NCBI RefSeq assembly: GCF_003416895.1
Contig: NZ_QVIO01000003.1
Coordinates: forward strand, 310,001-374,000
Source: Duganella sp. BJB476
GTDB lineage: Bacteria; Pseudomonadota; Gammaproteobacteria; Burkholderiales; Burkholderiaceae_D
DNA length: 64,000 nucleotides
Reading direction: 5' to 3'
The notes beneath the pieces were generated by a model. That model did not search any database, was not told where the DNA came from, and saw nothing but the letters and a program-made list of their open reading frames with translations. The position numbers were made by a program, and so were the translations under genes. Every line of letters starts with the position of its first letter. Positions within the stretch are counted from its first letter, which is position 1. Below, in pieces: positions 35,152 through 42,000 of this stretch.

Positions 35152-35994
35152 ATGATTTCGTTCTCCACTGCCGATATCAATCTGTGGATCGCCGGTTTGC
35201 TGTGGCCGTTGACGCGCATCCTGGGCCTGCTGGCGGCGTCTCCGCTGTTCGGCAATTCCAGCGTGCCCACCTCGGTCAAGATCAGCCTGGGCGTGCTGCT
35301 GGCCATGGTGGTGGCGCCGGCCGTGCCGCTGCTGCCGGGTGCGGACCCGATGTCGCTGGCCGGGCTGCTGATCCTGGTGCAGGAAATGCTGATCGGGCTG
35401 GCGATGGGCTTCAGTATCCGCATCGTGTTTGCCGCGGTGGAGATGGCGGGAGAAATCTCCAGTCTGACCATGGGCCTGGGGTTCGCGACGTTTTTCGACC
35501 CCAACACCCAGGGCCGGTCGTCGGCGATCAGCCAGTTCCTGGCGCTGGTGGCGACCATGACGTTTTTGGCGGTGAACGCCCACCTGGTGCTGCTGTCGGT
35601 GCTGGTGGAAAGTTTTTACACGCTGCCGGTGTCGGCCTCGCCGGTCTACGGCGGCGGCTTCAAGCAACTGGCCGACTGGGGCGGCAAGATTTTCAGCACC
35701 GGTGTGCAGCTGTCGCTGCCCATCGTTGCGGCTTTACTGATTACCAACGTTGCGCTGGGCATACTGACCCGCGCGGCGCCGCAACTGAATTTGTTTGGCA
35801 TCGGGTTTCCGATTACTTTAGGTGTAGGTTTGCTGGTCATCGCCATGACGCTCCCGTACTTGGCGACGCCCGTGCAAAACCTGTTTTTGGAAGGCGTGGA
35901 ACGCGCGCGGCTGATGCCGCGCACCTGGTCGCAGCGCCCTGACGCGGTCAAACCGGCAAACTTGCCGGTTCGGCCTCCGGGGCCGCGCCCATAG
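35152..35994 (+). CDS. fliR: Flagellar export gate protein FliR
   Basis: 280 residues with about six membrane segments. Family features are WPLTRILGLLAASPLFGNSSVPTSVKISLGVLLA, the loop VEMAGEISSLTMGLGFATFFDP and the C-terminal ILTRAAPQLNLFGIGFPITLGVGLLVI. FliR caps the FliP/FliQ helix at the export gate. The last ~20 codons carry two perfect inverted repeats (35951-35970 and 35971-35985). flhB is not next to it in this window. Confidence 0.96.
   Translation: MISFSTADINLWIAGLLWPLTRILGLLAASPLFGNSSVPTSVKISLGVLLAMVVAPAVPLLPGADPMSLAGLLILVQEMLIGLAMGFSIRIVFAAVEMAGEISSLTMGLGFATFFDPNTQGRSSAISQFLALVATMTFLAVNAHLVLLSVLVESFYTLPVSASPVYGGGFKQLADWGGKIFSTGVQLSLPIVAALLITNVALGILTRAAPQLNLFGIGFPITLGVGLLVIAMTLPYLATPVQNLFLEGVERARLMPRTWSQRPDAVKPANLPVRPPGPRP
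35951..35985 (+). repeat. Two adjacent hairpins in the fliR 3' end
   Basis: AACCGGCAA (35951-35959) pairs perfectly with TTGCCGGTT (35962-35970). CGGCC (35971-35975) pairs with GGCCG (35981-35985). Both are inside coding sequence, with no T-run after them, so they might stabilise the 3' end of the fli mRNA rather than terminate it. Confidence 0.55.
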
Positions 35995-36022
35995 CGAAAT
36001 TCAATAGCCAACCAGTGTTTTT

Positions 36023-36038
36023 TGGTTTCCATGAGGCA
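36023..36038 (+). promoter_or_regulatory. Candidate sigma-54-like promoter upstream of the giant repeat gene
   Basis: TGGTTTCCATGAGGCA keeps the TGG-N9-GGCA layout (GG-N10-GC spacing) of sigma-54 promoters but matches the rest of the consensus poorly. No sigma-28 element was found between fliR and the gene. Confidence 0.25.
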
Positions 36039-36079
36039 ATTACGAGCGTATCATGGAAGCTCCCCGGGAGAACAATGCA

Positions 36080-39000
36080 ATGACTTCGATCGTTACAGAT
36101 TTCACAACAGACCAGATCGTCAGCCTTTCGACTGCGCAGATCGGCCTGTTCACGACCGAAGATATGCAGGCCCTCAATTCCGACCAGCTCGGCGTGATGA
36201 GCAGCACCCAGGTGCGCGCGCTGACCACCGCCCAGCTGGACTTCCTGAACACCGACGCCCTGCCCGGCCTGACCACCGACAACGTGCCGCTGCTGACCTT
36301 GCAGCAGGTGGGCGCGCTCAACACCGGCGTCATCGCCGCGCTCAACACCGCCCAGCTGGTGGCGCTGACCACCCGCGAAATGCAGGTGCTGACCAGCGTC
36401 CAGCTCAACCGACTCAATTCCGACCAGGTGCAGGCGCTGGAAACGGCCGATGTGCGCGCCCTGCTGACGGCGCAGGTGGCCGTGCTCGGCTCCGACCAGG
36501 CCGCCAGCCTGAGCAGCGACCAGCTCGCTGGGCTGAGCTCGGCCCAGCTGCGCGCGCTCAGCACCGGCGCGCTGGCCGCCATCGCCACCGGCCAGATCCT
36601 GCTGCTGCCGACGCTGTCGCTGGCGCAGCTGACCACCGACCAGGTCAACGCGCTGACGCCGGACCAGCTGGCGGCCATCACCACCGACCAGATCGCCGGC
36701 TTGAATTCGCTCCAAGTGAGCGGCCTGTCGACCACCGCGCTGGCCGGCCTCGGCAGCGACCAGATCGGCGCGCTGGAAACCCGCGACCTGGTCTGGATGA
36801 CCAGCACCCAGATCGCCACGCTCAGCGCGACCCAGCTGGGCGGCCTGAACTCGGACCAGATCCGCACGCTGCGCAGCAACGAAGTGGCCGCGCTGACCAC
36901 CGACCAGATCCCGGTGCTGAGCACCGACCAGATCCTGGCGCTGCCGACGCTGGCGGCGCTGACCTCGGCCCAGATCGCCGCGCTGAGCACCGAACAGCTG
37001 GCGGCGCTGCGCACCGCCACCGTGGCCCAGCTGACCAGCTCGCAGCTGGCGGCGCTGCAGGCCGGCCAGGTGGCGGCGCTGACCACCGACCAGATCGTCG
37101 GCCTGAACACCGCCCAGGTCGCCACGCTGACCACCGCCGTCATCGCCGCGCTGACCACCGAACAGCTGCTCAACATGGAAACGCGCGACTTCGCCGCGCT
37201 GACCACGCGCCAGGTCCGCGCGCTGGGCAGCGACCAGCTGATCGCGCTGACCACCGCCGAGATGGCGGCCATGAGCACCGCCGCCGAAGCCGCGCTCTCG
37301 AGCGACCAGCTGTCCGTGTTCAGCTCGGACCAGATCGCCGGCCTGAAATCGCTGGCGCCGCTGAGCGCCGGGCAGTTGCAGGGCTTGACCAGCGACCAGG
37401 TCAGCACCCTGGAAACCAAGGACGTCGCCGCGCTCAGCAGCACCCAGCTGGCGGCGCTGCGCATCGACCAGCTGCAAGTGCTCAACAGCGACCAGATCAT
37501 CGCGCTGTCGACCGCGCAATTCGCCAGCCTCAACACGGCCACGCTGAACCTGCTCACCACCGACCAGATCCAGCAGATCGAAACCCGCGACATCGCCGCG
37601 CTGCGCTCGACGCAGGTGGCGCGGCTGGACACCGACCACCTGGCCGCGCTGACCAGCGACCAGTTCAACGCCCTCACCAGCAGCGCCATCGGCTCGCTCA
37701 CCACCGACCAGATCGGCGCGCTGACCACCGACCAGCTCAATTCCATGGCGACCCTGGCCGGCATGAGCAGCAAGCAGATCGGCTCGTTCACCACCATCCA
37801 GCTGTCCTCGCTGTCGACCCACAACCTGGTCACCCTGGCCAGCAGCCAGCTGGGCGTGCTCAACGCCACCCAGATCCAGTCGCTGACCAGCGCGCAGATC
37901 GTCGCGCTGAGCGGCGCCCAGTTCCGCGGCATCAACACCACGGCGCTGGCGGCGCTGACCACCGACCAGATCAGCTGGATCGAGACGGCCGACATCGCCG
38001 CGCTGACCACCAAGCAGATCGGCAAGCTGACCACCAGCCAGATCATCGCGCTGTCGACCGACCAGATGGCGGCGCTAACCTCGGCCGAGACCGCCTCGCT
38101 GACCAGCGACCAGGTCGCCGTGATGAGCTCGGAGCAGATCGACGCGCTGCGCAGCCTGACCGCGCTGACCACGCCGCAGATCCGCGCGCTGAGCACCTAC
38201 CAGATCGGCACGCTGAGCACGGCCGACATGAGCAGCCTGACCACGCGCCAGTTCGCCGCGCTGACCAGCGACCAGTTGCTGGCGCTGACCACCGACCAGA
38301 TCGTCGCGCTCAACAGCGCCCAGATCAGCGCGCTGAGCACGGCCGCGCTGGCCACGCTGAGCACCGACGCCATCGCCGCCATCGAAACGCGCGACATCCG
38401 TTTCCTGCGCACCGCGCAGCTGGTGCGCCTGAGCACCGCCCAGGTGGCGGCGCTGACCACGGCGCAGCTGGCCGCCTTCACCACGGCCGAGATCCGCTCG
38501 CTGACCAGCGACCAGATCAGCGTGCTCAACAGCGACCAGATCAACGCCCTCAGTTCGCTCGCCCCGCTGATCTCGCGCCAGATCGGCGCGCTCACGACCG
38601 ACCAGATCGCGCAACTCACGACCGACGACTTCGCCGCGCTGCAGACCAGCCAGATCGCCGCGCTCAACGCCGCCCAGGCCGCCGCGATCAGCACCGACCA
38701 GATCGTCGCGCTGAGCCCGGTCCAGGTGCGCGCCCTGAACACCGACGCGCTGGCCGCGCTCAACACCGCCCAGATCGCCGCGCTGACCGTGGGCGACGTC
38801 GCCGGCCTGAGCACGCGCCAGATCGGCGTGCTGAGCACGCAGCAATTGCTGGGCCTGAGCACGGCCCAGCTGGCCGCGCTGACCTCGGCCGAGGTGGCCG
38901 CGCTCAACACGCTGCAGGTGGCCGCGCTGAACAGCGACCAGATCGACGCGCTGACCGCGCTGAGCGCGCTGGGCAGCAAGCAGATCGCCGTGCTCACCAC

Positions 39001-42000
39001 CGAACAGATCGTCACGCTGAACACGCTGGACCTGCGCTCGCTCAAGACCAGCCAGATCGCCGCGCTCAATTCGCGCCAGGCCGGCGCGCTCACCAGCGAC
39101 CAGTTGCGCGCGCTGAGCGTGGCCCAGCTCAACGCCATCTCGACCGCCGTGATCGCCACGCTGACGACCGACCAGATCGCCGGCCTGAGCAACGCCGAAG
39201 TGGCCGCGCTGAAGACCGCGCAGCTGAAGGCGCTGACCACCGACCAGATCGCCGCGCTGACGACCGCCCAGATCAGCAGCCTGAACACGCAGGAAATCGC
39301 CGCCCTGACCACCGACCAGAAAACCGCGCTGACCACCGCGCAGCTGGCCGCGCTCAGTTCGCTCGCCAGCTTCAGCACGGCGTCGATCGCCGCCCTCACC
39401 ACGGCCCAGATCGCGTCGCTGCCGCTGGCCATCCTGGCCGGCCTCACCAGCGCCCAGATCGCCTCGATGACGACCGACCAGATCGCCGCGCTGACCACCG
39501 ATGAAATCGTCGCGCTGACCAGCGTGCAGGTGCGCGCGCTGAGCACGCTGCAGCTGGGCGCGCTGACCTCGGACCAGGTGCCGGCAATCGAAGTGGTCGA
39601 CCTGCAGGCGCTGAACACGCGCCAGATCGTCGGCCTGAGCACCGACCAGCTGGGCGAGCTGACCAGCACCCAGTTCGGCGCGCTGAGCACGCTCGCCATC
39701 GCCAGCCTGACCACCGCCCAGATCGCCGGCCTGTCGACCGACCAGGTGGCCAGCTTCGCCACGCTGGCGCCGCTGACCAGCCGCCAGATCGCCGCCCTCA
39801 CCACGGCCCAGATCGCCAGCCTGGCGCTGGCCAAGATCGCCACGCTGAAAACCAGCCAGATCGCCGGCATGACCAGCGCCCAGGTGGGCGCGCTGACGAC
39901 CGACCAGATCGTCGCGCTGAGCACGGCCCAGGTGCGCAGCCTGAAGGCCGCCACCCTGGCCGCCATGTCGACCGACCAGATCGCCGCGATCGAAGTGGTG
40001 GACGTGGCCGCGCTCGGCTCCAGCCAGATCAACGCCCTCACCAGCGACCAGCTGGCCGCGCTCACCAGCGACCAGTTCGCCGGCCTGAGCACCAAGACCC
40101 TGGCCGCCATGGCCAGCAACCAGATCGCCGCGCTGTCGCTGGCGCAGATCGACAGCCTGGCCACGCTGGCGCCGCTGACCACGCGCCAGGTGACGGCGCT
40201 CACCACCGCCCAGATCGCCAGCCTGGGGCTGGCGCAGGTCGCCACCCTGAAGACCAGCCAGCTCGGCGCGCTCAACAGCGTGCAGGCGCAAGCGTTGACC
40301 ACCGACCAGGTCGTCGCGCTGGAAACGTCGCAGGTCAAGGGCCTGGCCACCAGCGTGCTGGCCGCCCTGACCACCGACCAGACCGTCGCGATCGAGCTGG
40401 TCGACATCGCCGTGTTGCGCAGCAACCAGATCGCCGCGCTGCGCACCGACCAGGTGGCGGCGCTGACCCTGGCCCAGCTGGGCGCCTTCACCTCGCAGGA
40501 AATCGCCGCGCTGACCACCCGCCAGCTGGGCGTCATGAGCACCGCCCAGATCGCCGCGCTGGGCAGCCTGGCCGGCCTGGGCACCAAGCAGATCAGCGGC
40601 CTGACCAGCGACCAGATCATCGCGCTGACGCCGGGCCAGATCGCTGCCATGAAGACCGCGCAGATCGCCGCCTTCAACAGCCTGCAGATCCAGTACCTGA
40701 CCAGCGACCAGGTGCCGGCGCTGACCACCGCGCAGGTGCGCGCGCTGTCGAACGCCGTGATCGCCGCGCTGACCACCGACCAGCTGCTGGAACTGCCCGG
40801 CGCCGACCTGATCGCGCTCAAGACCAGCCAGCTGATGGCGCTCACCAGCGACCAGCTGGGCGCGCTGTCGCTGAGCCAGTACGGCACGCTGATCTCCAGC
40901 GAGGTCGCGGCGCTGACCACCAAGCAGCTGAGCTACCTGACCAGCGACCAGATCGCCGCGCTGGCCAACCTGACCGCGCTGACCACGCTGCAAATCGCCT
41001 CGCTCAGCACCGACCAGCTGGTCACGCTGCAGCCGGGACGCTTCGCCTCGCTCAGCACCCGCCAGCTGCAGGCGCTCAACACCCGCCAGCTGAACGGCAT
41101 CAACAGCGACCAGATCATCGCGCTGTCGAGCACGCAGATCCGCGCGCTGAGCACCAGCCTGCTGGCCGGCATGAACACCGACCAGATCGACGCCATCGAA
41201 GCGCTGGACTTCGCCGCCATGACCACCGCGCAACTGCGCTCGCTGACCACCAGCCAGATGGCGGCGCTGCTGACCGACCAGCTGCATGCGCTGAGCAGCG
41301 CGGCGATCGCCGCCTTCTCGCAGAACCAGCTGCTGGCGCTGAGCACCGCCCAGGCCTCGGCGCTGGGCAATCTGTCGGACTACACGACCTTGCAGATCGC
41401 CAGCATGTCGACCGACCGCATCCAGGCGCTGACGGCGACCGACTTCGGCGTCATGAACACCAAGCAATTCGCGGCGCTGACCTCGATCCAGCTGTCGGTG
41501 CTCAACAGCGACCAGATCGTCGCGCTCAGCGGCCCGCAGGTGGGCGCGCTCGGCACCGCCGCGCTGCGGGGCTGGAACAGCGACCAGATCGCCGCCATCG
41601 AACTGGGCGACATCCCCTCGATGAAGACCGAGCAGCTGCTGTCGCTGCGCAGCGACCAGCTGCTGGCCTTGACCACCGACCAGATGGGCATGCTGACGAC
41701 GCGGGAAGTGGCGGGCCTGTCGGCCAACCAGATCGCCCTGCTGACGCCGGCGCAACTGGCCGCCATCACCAACATCCGCGGCCTGACGACGGACCAGGTG
41801 CGCGCGCTCGGCAGCGCCCAGCTCGTGGTGCTGACGCCGGACCAGATCGCCGCGCTGAGCACCCGCCAGATCGGCGCGCTGAGCAATACCCAGGTGACCG
41901 CGCTGACCAGCGACCAGATCATCGCGCTGACCACCGGCGAGATCCTGGCGCTGAACACCCGCACCCTGGCCGCGCTGACGTCGGACCAGATCGCCGTGCT

